64,000 bases of DNA, taken from Paracoccaceae bacterium (lineage in GTDB: Bacteria; Pseudomonadota; Alphaproteobacteria; Rhodobacterales; Rhodobacteraceae). The stretch lies in assembly GCA_017510335.1 (NCBI GenBank), contig JAFWNM010000013.1, positions 1-64,000 on the forward strand. The letters run 5' to 3'. Within the stretch, counting starts at the first letter, position 1; every line of letters begins with the position of its first letter. The notes below the pieces were generated by a model that ran no database searches, was not told the origin of the DNA, and saw only the letters and a list, made by a program, of their open reading frames with translations. Both the position numbers and the translations under genes were made by a program. This document shows positions 49,134-57,673 of the stretch, piece by piece.

Positions 49134-50675
49134 TCAGCGCCCTTTCAGCAAACCGCCCAACACCCCGCGCATCAGGGCCTGCCCCGAACGTGTGCCGATC
49201 TGGCGCGCAAAAGATTTGGCGAAGGCATCGATGGGGCTGTCACCGCGCCGCGCGGGGGCTTTGGCGGGGCGCGCGCGGGCACTGGCCCCGTCATAGCGCC
49301 GCGCGGCGTTGAATTCGCGGGTTTTCGGTGCTTCCGGGGGATGGGCCGCTGTAGCGTGTTCTGCCTCTCGGGCGGCGGCCTCGGCGCGGCGTGCCAGCAT
49401 TTCATGGGCGCTGTCGCTGTCGATCATCTGTTCATACTTTCCCGCCACGGGCGATTGCACCATCACCATGCGCCGCGCGCCATCGTCTATCGGTCCCATC
49501 GCTGAAGATGGCGGGCGGATCAGCGTGCGTTCGGCAATGCCCGGACTGCCCTTGTCCTGTAAAAACGATGTCACAGCCTCGCCCACGCCGACATCGCGGA
49601 TGGCATCGGCAATATCGAAGCGCGGGTTGGGCCGGTAGGTTTGCGCGGCACGGCGCAAGGCTTGCTGGTCGCGCGCAGTAAAGGCGCGAAGGGCGTGCTG
49701 AATCCGGTTGCCCAGCTGTCCAAGCACAGTATCGGGCACGTCATCAGGGTTTTGGGTCACAAAATAGACGCCCACCCCCTTGGACCGGATCAGCCGCGCG
49801 ACGCGTTCAATCTTTTCCACCAGCGCGCGCGGTGCGCCATTGAACAGCAAATGCGCCTCGTCAAAGAAAAAGACCAGCTTCGGCTTGTCGGGGTTGCCCA
49901 CTTCTGGCAGGTCTTCAAACAGTTGCGACAACAGCCATAACAGGAAAGTTGCATATAGCTGTGGTGTGCGCATCAGCCGCTCGGCATGCAAGATGCTGAC
50001 ATAACCCCGCCCGTCGGCAGCGTGACGCATGAAATCCGACAAATCCAGCGCAGGTTCTGAAAAGAACGGCGCAGCGCCCTGATTTTCCAACACCAGCAAT
50101 TTGCGCTGGATGGCCCCGATGCTGGCCGTGGTGACGTTGCCATATTGCAAGGACACCTCGCGCTGGTTGTCGCCCAGAAAATTCAGGATGGCGCGCAGGT
50201 CTTTCAGGTCCAGTATCGGCAGCCCTTCGTCATCTGCAATGCGAAAGGCCACGTTGATGACACCTTCCTGCGCTTCGCTCAGGTCCAGCATGCGCGACAA
50301 CAGCAGCGGTCCCACCTCTGCCAGTGTTGCGCGCACGGGGTGGCCGTATTCGCCAAAGAAATCCCAGAAAATGACGGGACTTGCGCGGTAGCCATACCCC
50401 CCTAGGCCGATCTGGTCGGCGCGGCGCTGCAAAAACCCCTTGTCCGTGCCCGCCAGTGCCATGCCCCCCACATCGCCCTTGATGTCGGTCAGGAACACGG
50501 GAACCCCGGCATTCGAAAATTCCTCGGCCAGAATTTGCATGGTGATCGTCTTGCCGGTGCCTGTGGCCCCCGCGATCAGGCCGTGGCGGTTGCCATAGGC
50601 CAGTTTCAGCACCTGCGGGGCGCGGTAATCCGTGCCCCCACCCCCGACCAGAACCCGCGCCATGCCATCTTCCAT
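49134..50675 (-). CDS. HerA-like helicase/ATPase, DUF853 (YjgR) family
   Basis: A 513-residue P-loop ATPase (start 50675, or 50663 with GGAAG upstream). Walker A GATGTGKTITMQ near residue 35, DIKGDVGGMA, Walker B KPKLVFFFDEAHLLF and an Arg finger region GVGVYFVTQNPDDVPDTVLGQLGNRIQH. The C-terminal 100 residues are a basic Ala-rich tail. HerA enzymes pump or unwind DNA; this YjgR-like branch is uncharacterised. It stands alone, not beside a nuclease partner, which argues against a HerA-NurA defence pair. Confidence 0.9.
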   Translation of the reverse strand: MEDGMARVLVGGGGTDYRAPQVLKLAYGNRHGLIAGATGTGKTITMQILAEEFSNAGVPVFLTDIKGDVGGMALAGTDKGFLQRRADQIGLGGYGYRASPVIFWDFFGEYGHPVRATLAEVGPLLLSRMLDLSEAQEGVINVAFRIADDEGLPILDLKDLRAILNFLGDNQREVSLQYGNVTTASIGAIQRKLLVLENQGAAPFFSEPALDLSDFMRHAADGRGYVSILHAERLMRTPQLYATFLLWLLSQLFEDLPEVGNPDKPKLVFFFDEAHLLFNGAPRALVEKIERVARLIRSKGVGVYFVTQNPDDVPDTVLGQLGNRIQHALRAFTARDQQALRRAAQTYRPNPRFDIADAIRDVGVGEAVTSFLQDKGSPGIAERTLIRPPSSAMGPIDDGARRMVMVQSPVAGKYEQMIDSDSAHEMLARRAEAAAREAEHATAAHPPEAPKTREFNAARRYDGASARARPAKAPARRGDSPIDAFAKSFARQIGTRSGQALMRGVLGGLLKGR

Positions 50676-50763
50676 TACTCTTACCCCGTTTACCTGAATT
50701 CCGGTGCAAGATTATGCCAAAACATGCCTTGGTGGAAAGGCAATCTTAACCATTTTATCCCAT

Positions 50764-50850
50764 TAATGAAGGGGCGCATCACGCTTGATGATCGGCGGAT
50801 GCGCTTCCTCCCTGTCAGACTGGCCGCACCTATGGGTGCGGCCTTTTTTA
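50764..50850 (+). ncRNA. candidate small RNA with anti-Shine-Dalgarno stretch
   Basis: A hairpin GCGCATC (50774-50780) / GATGCGC (50798-50804), then an unpaired CTTCCTCCCTG (50804-50814) complementary to ribosome sites, then a strong terminator. No protein gene lies upstream on this strand for 5.4 kb. A weak promoter TTGGTG-17-ATTTTA at 50729-50757 would start it near 50764. The 5' end is a guess. Confidence 0.45.
50822..50849 (+). terminator. orphan rho-independent terminator 1
   Basis: GGCCGCACC / GGGTGCGGCC stem with a 3-nt loop followed by six T residues. The minus strand has no T-run, so the transcript it ends must come from the plus strand. Confidence 0.85.
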
Positions 50851-50979
50851 TGGCTTCACGCACAGGGCCATCACGCTGAAACAAGGCGCAAAAGAACACG
50901 TCACTTTGCCGCGGCGCAGATGACAATCGGGTGAGTATTTCCTGTTGACGCAGTGTTTCTTTCCCCCTACGGTGTGGGC

Positions 50980-51050
50980 AATCGTCGGCCAGTCCGACAG
51001 GGAGAAAAAACAAAAACCAACACGAATAGGGGCCTTCGGGCCCTTATTTT
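50980..51050 (+). ncRNA. candidate small RNA 2
   Basis: A promoter-like TTGACG (50945-50950), 17-nt spacer, TACGGT (50968-50973) predicts a start near 50980. The RNA would have a 5' hairpin GTCGG / CCGAC (50984-50998), an A-rich single-stranded middle and a UUCG-capped terminator. No reading frame of note lies inside. Confidence 0.4.
51025..51050. terminator. orphan terminator 2 with UUCG tetraloop
   Basis: AATAGGGGCC / GGCCCTTATT, a 10-bp stem (one G-U pair) closed by TTCG and followed by TT and AATT. T-rich DNA also lies beyond it on the minus strand, so it may act both ways. Confidence 0.75.
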
Positions 51051-51183
51051 AATTGGATTTATCCCTTGCGCCCTTGTCGCCCCGAAGCCCGTTCACCGCT
51101 GCGTGTCGCTGTTTTTTTCGACTGACACAGGGTGTGTGTCGTGATAGGACGCATCAAGAAAACGAGCATCCAAGGATCAAGGC

Positions 51184-51789
51184 ATGTCCAGAACCCCTAC
51201 CCTATTTTCAACCATTGCATCTGTAGCGGCCTTTGCGGCACTGATGGGCACATCCGCAGCAATGGCCCAGACGACCACCACCACGGATTCGCCTAGTTCG
51301 GCCTTGTCCACCGGCGAGGTTATTGGCGAAGAAATGGGCGATGGCAGCTATATCGGCAATACACATGGCGACTGGGAACTGGTCTGTGTGGAAAACCCCG
51401 ATGGTGAAGACCCCTGCCAGATGTATCAGTTGCTGCGCGATGGCGAAGGCAATGCAACTGCGGAAATCACGTTGTTCCCCTTGCCCCCGGGCCAGGAAGC
51501 CGCTGCGGGCGCAACCATTCTAACCCCGCTGGAAACCCTGCTGACGGCGCAACTGATCATGCAGGTGGATGAAGGGGCGGCCAAGCGCTATCCCTTCACC
51601 TTCTGCACGGTTGTTGGCTGCATCGCGCGTGTGGGCTTCACCGCCGAAGAAGTGGACGCCTTCCGCCGTGGTGCGCGTGCCGTGTGGCAGGTTGTGCCTG
51701 TGGGGGCGCCCGACCAGCCCATCGACCTGTCAATGTCGCTGTCGGGTTTCACCGCAGCCTACACCGAACTATCGGAACAACTGCCCTGA
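51184..51789 (+). CDS. invasion-associated locus B (IalB) family periplasmic protein
   Basis: A 201-residue protein with a signal peptide (FSTIASVAAFAALMGTSAAMAQ). The mature domain has GDWELVCVENPDGEDPCQMYQLL near residue 62 and RYPFTFCTVVGCIARVGFTAEEVDAF near 135, with two Cys pairs, the IalB pattern. It is named from Bartonella, but it is widespread in non-pathogens and probably acts in the envelope. Single gene: the candidate sRNA region lies upstream, and a strong terminator follows. Confidence 0.9.
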   Translation: MSRTPTLFSTIASVAAFAALMGTSAAMAQTTTTTDSPSSALSTGEVIGEEMGDGSYIGNTHGDWELVCVENPDGEDPCQMYQLLRDGEGNATAEITLFPLPPGQEAAAGATILTPLETLLTAQLIMQVDEGAAKRYPFTFCTVVGCIARVGFTAEEVDAFRRGARAVWQVVPVGAPDQPIDLSMSLSGFTAAYTELSEQLP

Positions 51790-51817
51790 TCCACGGGCAG
51801 GTTCCCGCCAGCATACC

Positions 51818-51846
51818 GACCCGGTCCCCAAGGACCGGGTCTTTTT
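51818..51846 (+). terminator. rho-independent terminator of the ialB-like gene
   Basis: GACCCGGTCC / GGACCGGGTC, a perfect 10-bp stem with a 4-nt loop and five T residues. Confidence 0.9.
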
Positions 51847-51929
51847 GTTGACACCCCCTTGGCTTCGGGCGGGCAGGCCCGCTACAGTCGGGCACAATCC
51901 AAACGTGCAAAGAACCTGAAGGGGGGGCC

Positions 51930-53423
51930 ATGACCAGTTCCGAAATCCTGAAACGCGCCGGGCTTGCGGGCATGACGACAGGCGGTGATCTGGCGGTGCA
52001 TTCGCCCATTGACGGCACCGAAGTGGCGCGCGTCCAGCAAACACCACCAGAAGACATGCCCGCAATCCTTGCGCGCGCGCAATCTGCGTTCAAGCACTGG
52101 CGCACCGTGCCCGCGCCGCGCCGTGGCGAACTGGTGCGCCTGCTGGGCGAGGAGTTGCGCAACGCCAAGGACGCACTTGGCGCGGTGGTCACCCTTGAGG
52201 CTGGCAAGATCACATCAGAGGGGTTGGGCGAAGTTCAGGAAATGATCGACATCTGCGATTTTGCCGTGGGCCTGTCACGGCAATTATACGGGCTGACCAT
52301 CGCCAGCGAACGCCCCGGCCACAGGATGATGGAAACATGGCACCCTTTGGGACCAACTGCCGTTATCACCGCGTTCAACTTTCCGGTGGCCGTGTGGTCG
52401 TGGAACACGGCACTTGCGCTGGTCTGCGGCAATCCGGTGATCTGGAAACCCTCGGAGAAGACGCCGCTGACGGCCATGGCGTCGATGGTGGCAATGCGCC
52501 GTGCGCTTGCGCGCTTTGGCGATGATGCGCCCGACGGGCTGGTTCAACTGGTCATTGGCGGGCCTGACCTTGGCGCGGCCCTTGTCGAAAGCCCGGATGT
52601 GGCGCTGGTTTCCGCAACCGGGTCCACACGCATGGGCCGCATCGTCGGGCCGAAGGTGGCGCAGCGGTTCGGGCGGTCCATTCTGGAACTGGGCGGCAAC
52701 AATGCCATGATCGTGGCGCCGTCCGCTGATCTGGACATGGCCGTGCGCGCGATTGTGTTTTCGGCGGTGGGCACGGCGGGCCAGCGCTGCACGTCCTTGC
52801 GCCGCCTGATTGTGCACAGGTCAATTCAAACCGAATTGCTGGAAAAGCTTAAGGCCGCCTATGCGACCCTGCCGGTTGGTGACCCGCGCGATGCGGGCAC
52901 ACTGGTCGGCCCGCTGATTGACATGGCCAGCCGCGACCGGATGCTGGCCGCGCTGGACCAGGCCCGCGCGCAAGGGGGCATTGTGCATGGCGGCACCCCG
53001 TCAGATGCCGTGACAGGCGGGGCCTATGTGACCCCCGCCATTGTCGAGATGCCAGAGCAAAGCGCCATCGTGAAAACGGAAACCTTCGCGCCGATCCTGT
53101 ATGTCATGGCGTATGACACACTGGATCAGGCGGTAGCGTTGCAAAACGACGTGCCGCAAGGCCTGTCATCGTGCATCTTCACCCTGAACCTGCGCGAAGC
53201 GGAAACATTCCTGTCGGCTGTCGGGTCCGATTGCGGCATTGCCAATGTCAATATCGGCCCCTCGGGTGCGGAAATCGGCGGCGCGTTCGGCGGCGAGAAG
53301 GAAACCGGCGGCGGGCGCGAAAGCGGGTCAGACGCATGGAAAGCCTATATGCGCCGCGCCACGAACACGATCAATTATTCCGCGCACCTGCCGCTGGCCC
53401 AAGGGGTCCGGTTCGACATTTGA
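51930..53423 (+). CDS. aldehyde dehydrogenase, ALDH7/piperideine-6-carboxylate dehydrogenase type
   Basis: A 497-residue ALDH. The nucleophile Cys lies in VGTAGQRCTSLRR, with Glu in ILELGGNNAMIV and the NAD loop TAFNFPVAVWSWNTALAL. The GTAGQRCT context and EAGKITSEGLGEVQEMIDICDFAVG segment point to the ALDH7A1/AmaB group that oxidises alpha-aminoadipate semialdehyde in lysine breakdown. No other lysine gene is nearby, so the exact substrate is inferred. A GGGGGG site precedes the ATG. Confidence 0.88.
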   Translation: MTSSEILKRAGLAGMTTGGDLAVHSPIDGTEVARVQQTPPEDMPAILARAQSAFKHWRTVPAPRRGELVRLLGEELRNAKDALGAVVTLEAGKITSEGLGEVQEMIDICDFAVGLSRQLYGLTIASERPGHRMMETWHPLGPTAVITAFNFPVAVWSWNTALALVCGNPVIWKPSEKTPLTAMASMVAMRRALARFGDDAPDGLVQLVIGGPDLGAALVESPDVALVSATGSTRMGRIVGPKVAQRFGRSILELGGNNAMIVAPSADLDMAVRAIVFSAVGTAGQRCTSLRRLIVHRSIQTELLEKLKAAYATLPVGDPRDAGTLVGPLIDMASRDRMLAALDQARAQGGIVHGGTPSDAVTGGAYVTPAIVEMPEQSAIVKTETFAPILYVMAYDTLDQAVALQNDVPQGLSSCIFTLNLREAETFLSAVGSDCGIANVNIGPSGAEIGGAFGGEKETGGGRESGSDAWKAYMRRATNTINYSAHLPLAQGVRFDI

Positions 53424-53490
53424 CAAAGCCTGGCCAGTGGGCGGGCGGTGCCCGCCCTGCCCGTCGGCACAACAACGCTGACAGAGGGGG

Positions 53491-54753
53491 TCAGCGGTCC
53501 TGCGCCAGAAATTCCAGCACCATGGCGGCGGTCCAAGTGAACTGCCCCCCGCCCAAAGCCTCGCCCGTCATCGGGTCATAGTATTCGGCAAAACCACCCT
53601 TATGGATCAGCTCCAGACTGTCGGCGGAAATACGCGCGGCAGTGCGCCCCTGTCCTGCGCGTGCCAGACCATCGGCAATCATGTAATTCACCACCAGCCA
53701 GACCGGGCCACGCCAATAGCGCTTGGCGTCAAAACGCGCATCCTGCGGGGGGTGACTGGCCACACAATAGCGCGTGGCATGGCCATCGATTGTCGCGGCA
53801 ATGCGCGCAGCCCGTTCGGGCGGAATGTCACAGAAGGCGGCCAGTATTCCCCCAACGGACGCGCTGTCGATCAACTGCCCGGTAATGCGGTCCTTGCACA
53901 GATACTGGCCATGCCCGTCTGACCAAAGGCTTTCCATCGCGGCCAGTCCGCGGGTTGCATAGCTGCGGTTTTCTTCGGCAATCGCGTGCTCTCCCAATTG
54001 CGCGGCCAGTTCGGCAAGGTCGGTGCAAGCGCGGATAAGGATTGCATTGAACCCGGGGTCCACCACCTGAAAGGGTGATGCCTCATGCAATTTTGATGTG
54101 TCCCAGTTCAGACTGCGAAAATGTTCGACAAGCCACAGATACCGGTCATATTGTTCCTTGGTGGGCCGGTGCGACGGGTCTGCATGCAAGGTGTCGCGCC
54201 GCGTATAGGGGGTTATCCCTTCAGTGGGGACGCGGTTGAACGGCGCGTCCCAGTCCACGGAATTGTCGCGCCCTGCCTCCCAGGGGTGCAAAATGGCCAC
54301 CAGCCCTTCGCCCTGCGGGTCGCGGGTGGCATAGAACCAACGGTGCCAGGCAGCCACCTTCTGCAACAAGGCGCGCACACGCGCAATTGCCGCTGCCTGG
54401 TCCTGGGCGCGGTCAAACAGCCGCTTCAGCGCGAACCCGGCAACTGCGGGCTGCGTAATCCCCGAGGTGGGCACTGGCCGGTTCGTGCCCCAGACCAGCG
54501 GTCCGGGGAAATAGCCGTCATCCATCTGGTGAAAAATGATATGCGGCACCATCCCGCAGGGCCATTGATGCGCAAACAGCGTTTCAATTTCCGTCCATGC
54601 GCGGGTTTCGTCAAAATGGCGTTGCCCAAGCGCGGTCAGGCAACTGTCCCAGTTCCACTGGAACGGATACAGCCCCTTGGTGGGCACAGTATACTGCCCC
54701 CTGTCGTTGATTTTCAGAATATCGATTGCGGCAGTGCGCAGCGCGTCTGTCAT
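53491..54753 (-). CDS. MGH-type glycoside hydrolase (GH63-like)
   Basis: A 420-residue (alpha/alpha)6-barrel hydrolase without a signal peptide, hence cytoplasmic. QWNWDSCLTALGQRHFDE, HPWEAGRDNSVDWD (likely the catalytic acid region) and YYDPMTGEALGGGQFTWTAAM (likely the base Glu) match the mannosylglycerate/glucosylglycerate hydrolase group. Last gene of the ABC-sugar operon: its start overlaps the ATPase stop by 4 nt. It should cleave whatever alpha-glycoside the transporter brings in; a glucosyl- or mannosyl-glycerate is a reasonable guess. Confidence 0.82.
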   Translation of the reverse strand: MTDALRTAAIDILKINDRGQYTVPTKGLYPFQWNWDSCLTALGQRHFDETRAWTEIETLFAHQWPCGMVPHIIFHQMDDGYFPGPLVWGTNRPVPTSGITQPAVAGFALKRLFDRAQDQAAAIARVRALLQKVAAWHRWFYATRDPQGEGLVAILHPWEAGRDNSVDWDAPFNRVPTEGITPYTRRDTLHADPSHRPTKEQYDRYLWLVEHFRSLNWDTSKLHEASPFQVVDPGFNAILIRACTDLAELAAQLGEHAIAEENRSYATRGLAAMESLWSDGHGQYLCKDRITGQLIDSASVGGILAAFCDIPPERAARIAATIDGHATRYCVASHPPQDARFDAKRYWRGPVWLVVNYMIADGLARAGQGRTAARISADSLELIHKGGFAEYYDPMTGEALGGGQFTWTAAMVLEFLAQDR

Positions 54754-55787
54754 GCGATGGCCTTTTGTGTTGCGGGGTCAAACCAGCGAATGCGGTCGGG
54801 AATGGGCGCAAGGGTGATCACCTCGCCCGGGGTGATGTGGCGGTCGCTGTCCAGCACGGCGCGAAACGGCTGGCCTGCCACCTGCGCAGTGACCAGCGTA
54901 TGCGGCCCAAGGGGTTCGACAACGCGCACTTCGGCGCGCAGGCCAGTGTCGGACGGGTGCAGGTCTTCGGGGCGAATGGCGAATTCGGCAGCAGCCCCTT
55001 GCGGCCCCGCGAAGCTTTGCCCTGCCACTTGCCAGCGCCCTGCCCCGTCTGGTTTCGCAGGCAGGAAATTCATGGGCGGGTTGCCAATGAAACTGCCTAC
55101 AAACCGCGCGGCCGGGTTGCGATACACTTCGGTCGGGCGGTCGGCCTGCACAATATAGCCGCCATTCATCACACTGATGCGGTCGGCCAGTGACATCGCT
55201 TCAACCTGATCATGGGTGACATAGATGGTGGTGGTTTTCGATTCCGCCAGAACGCCCTTCAACTCGGCGCGCATTTCCAGCCGCAGCAGCGCATCCAGAT
55301 TGGACAGCGGTTCATCCATCAAAATAACATCAGGTTCCATCGCAAGCGCGCGCGCCACGGCCACACGCTGGCGCTGCCCGCCCGACAATTCGCCTGAATA
55401 GCGCTTCAGCAATTGCTCGATATGCATCAACTCGGCAGTGCGGCGCACACGGCGCTCCACCTCGGATGAGGCGACTTTTGCCATGCGCAACCCGAAGGCG
55501 ATGTTTTCAAACACTGTCAGATGCGGGAACACTGCGTAATTCTGGAACACCATCGAAATGCCGCGCGCACGCGGCGGCAAGTGGTCGACCCGCCGTCCCC
55601 CGATCCAGACCTCGCCCTGACTGGGGGTTTCCAGCCCCGCGATAATGCGCAAAAGCGTGGTCTTGCCACAGCCCGACGCCCCCAGAAGCACCATGAATGC
55701 CTGATCGGCAATGGTCAGGTCCACCGAATGCAGCGCCGTGAAGCTGCCAAAATCCTTGGCCACACCCTTGATGACAATTTCAGCCAT
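54750..55787 (-). CDS. carbohydrate ABC transporter ATPase, MalK/UgpC type
   Basis: 345 residues from ATG 55787 (GGAAGGGG upstream). Walker A LLGASGCGKTTLLR, signature LSGGQRQRVAVARAL and Walker B DVILMDEPLSNLD are intact, and the C-terminal OB-like MalK regulatory domain (about residues 235-345) is present. It couples to the two permeases encoded just upstream. Start and stop contact neighbours closely: the hydrolase start overlaps its stop by 4 nt. Confidence 0.94.
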   Translation of the reverse strand: MAEIVIKGVAKDFGSFTALHSVDLTIADQAFMVLLGASGCGKTTLLRIIAGLETPSQGEVWIGGRRVDHLPPRARGISMVFQNYAVFPHLTVFENIAFGLRMAKVASSEVERRVRRTAELMHIEQLLKRYSGELSGGQRQRVAVARALAMEPDVILMDEPLSNLDALLRLEMRAELKGVLAESKTTTIYVTHDQVEAMSLADRISVMNGGYIVQADRPTEVYRNPAARFVGSFIGNPPMNFLPAKPDGAGRWQVAGQSFAGPQGAAAEFAIRPEDLHPSDTGLRAEVRVVEPLGPHTLVTAQVAGQPFRAVLDSDRHITPGEVITLAPIPDRIRWFDPATQKAIA

Positions 55788-55855
55788 ATTGGCCCCTTCC
55801 TGTTTTTGGTCGCATGTCTTGTGCAAAACCGGCTGCCGCCTTTGCGCGACATGGC

Positions 55856-56710
55856 TTAGCGATTGGCGATGCCCCACATCGCGAACAGATATTTACGCAC
55901 CGCAAAGATGAAGATCAGTGCAGGCATGACCAGCGCCGCACCGCCCGCAAATTTCAGCGGCAAGGGCGACACATTCAGCGATTGCAACAAGAACGCCGTC
56001 AGCGTGCGGTTCTCGATGGTCAGCACTGCCGCCGCAAACACCTCGTTCCACGAAATGACAAAAGCGAAAACCGCACTCGCCATAATGCCCGGCAGCGCCA
56101 ACGGCAGCACAACCTTGATGAAGGCCTGCACCCTGTTGCAGCCCAACGTCCATGCAGCTTCTTCCAGTTCCACCGGAATACCGGAAAACAGCGAAAAAGT
56201 GATCAGCACCGCAAAGGGCAGCGCCAGCATCGCATGCACCAGCGCCAGCCCCAGAACCGTGTCATCCAGCCCCGTGCGAATGAACATCACCGCCAAAGGC
56301 AGCGCCAGCAACGGCAATGGAAACGCCCGCGTCATGATAACCAGCACACGGAAGAATTCCTTGCCCGGAAAATCGAACCGCGACAGCGCATAGCCCGCCG
56401 GCGCCCCCATCGCGATGGACAGCACCATCGTCAACACGGCCACCTTGACCGAATTCCACAGCGCCTGCGTGACGCCCTGGAATTGCAAGAAGAACTGCAC
56501 CGAGGCCAGATCGAAACTTGGCCAAAGCCGTTTTGGAAATCCTGTCACCTCTGACGGGGCCGACAGCGCGTTGACAAACAAAAACCAGATGGGCACCAGC
56601 ACCCATAAAACCAGCAGCGCAATGCCCGCATGAAACAGCAAGCGGCCCGCGCGCCGTGCCTCAAGCTGGGGGGCTGGGTGTGTGGTGGCGGCGGGGGGTG
56701 TATCACTCAT
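55856..56710 (-). CDS. carbohydrate ABC transporter permease, MalG type
   Basis: 284 residues from ATG 56710, which overlaps the stop of the first permease by 4 nt (ATGA). Six predicted helices and the ATPase-contact EAA loop (EEAAWTLGCNRVQAFIKVVLPLALPGI) identify a MalG/UgpE-type subunit. The N-terminal 25 residues are Pro/Ala-rich and cytoplasmic. The longer frame to 56833 would lie inside the previous gene. Confidence 0.94.
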   Translation of the reverse strand: MSDTPPAATTHPAPQLEARRAGRLLFHAGIALLVLWVLVPIWFLFVNALSAPSEVTGFPKRLWPSFDLASVQFFLQFQGVTQALWNSVKVAVLTMVLSIAMGAPAGYALSRFDFPGKEFFRVLVIMTRAFPLPLLALPLAVMFIRTGLDDTVLGLALVHAMLALPFAVLITFSLFSGIPVELEEAAWTLGCNRVQAFIKVVLPLALPGIMASAVFAFVISWNEVFAAAVLTIENRTLTAFLLQSLNVSPLPLKFAGGAALVMPALIFIFAVRKYLFAMWGIANR

Positions 56711-57552
56711 ATCCGCGCTCCTTTGGGCACATGCAACAGGCGCAACACCACCAGCGAAAACGCCACCGACAGCCCCAGAATGACCATCGCATAGGCCGCC
56801 GCAACACCGCGATCCTGCAACTGGAACTGCCACTGGAACGTCTCGCCCATCAGCACAGGCAGGGTCGTCCCCCCCAGCGCCATGACAACAGCAAACACCT
56901 CAAACGCCATAAGAATGCGCAAGATCAGCGCGGTCTGCAGACTAGGGCGCAACAGTGGCAGGGTCACGCGCCGGAAGCGCTGCCAGCGGCTGGCGCCAAA
57001 CACTTCGGCGGCCTCGCTATATTCCTTGGGAATAAGTCCCATGCCCGCCACGATAATGACCATCATAATGGCTGTCGCGCGCCAGATCTCGGCCAGACAG
57101 ACAGCCAGAAAAATAACCCACATATTCTGATAGCCCAGATACAGCGTCGGGCGGTCGATAATGCCAAAACTGTGTAACATGGAATTCAGAAAACCGGATT
57201 GTTCGAATATCGCCAACCAGATCAGCCCCGCCGCCAGATCGGAAATTCCCAACGGAATGGCGAAGATATACAGCAACCCCGACCGTCCGGTTTTCAGTTT
57301 TTGCACCACGGATGCCATGGTCAACGCCATGACCAGTTGCACCGGCACCACAATGGCCGTCAGCCAGATCGTGTTCCAGAATGCTGGTGCGAATTTCCAG
57401 TGGCCCACCATGCGGCTGAAATTGTCAGTCGTCCATTCCCCCCCGCGTGTCAGGCTTTCAATCACCACCAGACCGAACGGATAGAAAAAGAACACCAGCA
57501 AAAACACCGATGCCGGCAACAGCAACAGATAGGGCAAGGCTCGTGGCATCAT
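56707..57552 (-). CDS. carbohydrate ABC transporter permease, MalF type
   Basis: A 281-residue inner-membrane subunit with six predicted helices. The EAA loop (YSEAAEVFGASRWQRFRRVTLPLLRPSL) is clear. It pairs with the MalG-type permease. It starts 121 nt after the binding-protein gene, with a hairpin between them that would leave the binding protein more abundant. Confidence 0.93.
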   Translation of the reverse strand: MMPRALPYLLLLPASVFLLVFFFYPFGLVVIESLTRGGEWTTDNFSRMVGHWKFAPAFWNTIWLTAIVVPVQLVMALTMASVVQKLKTGRSGLLYIFAIPLGISDLAAGLIWLAIFEQSGFLNSMLHSFGIIDRPTLYLGYQNMWVIFLAVCLAEIWRATAIMMVIIVAGMGLIPKEYSEAAEVFGASRWQRFRRVTLPLLRPSLQTALILRILMAFEVFAVVMALGGTTLPVLMGETFQWQFQLQDRGVAAAYAMVILGLSVAFSLVVLRLLHVPKGARI

Positions 57553-57592
57553 CGCCTCCTTATGGGCGGGCGGTCGCTCCCGCCCCCATGAT

Positions 57593-57614
57593 TTTCATCT
57601 TGCCGGAAATACTC
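57593..57614 (+). repeat. intergenic repeat motif, copy 3 of 3
   Basis: TTTCATCTTGC-CGG-AAATACTC, between the binding-protein and permease genes; same fixed positions as the copies at 5082 and 40909. Confidence 0.6.
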
Positions 57615-57622
57615 GCGGGGGA

Positions 57623-57645
57623 ACCCGGCCCCGCAAGGGCCGGGT
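57623..57645. terminator. intercistronic hairpin after the binding-protein gene
   Basis: ACCCGGCCC / GGGCCGGGT, a 9-bp stem with a 5-nt loop. No T-tract; typical of hairpins that protect binding-protein messages in ABC operons. Confidence 0.5.
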
Positions 57646-57673
57646 GGGGGGGCGGCAGCCCCCTGCTAATGGC

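Noticed and set aside
49134-50675. HerA-type ATPase as part of a HerA-NurA or HerA-SIR2 defence system
   Set aside because: No nuclease or SIR2 partner is adjacent, and the sequence fits the DUF853/YjgR housekeeping branch.
50690-51013. 107-codon minus-strand frame, with an internal 29-residue ORF from 50779
   Set aside because: No ribosome site near either start, and it overlaps two plus-strand terminators; kept only as an alternative to the sRNA reading.
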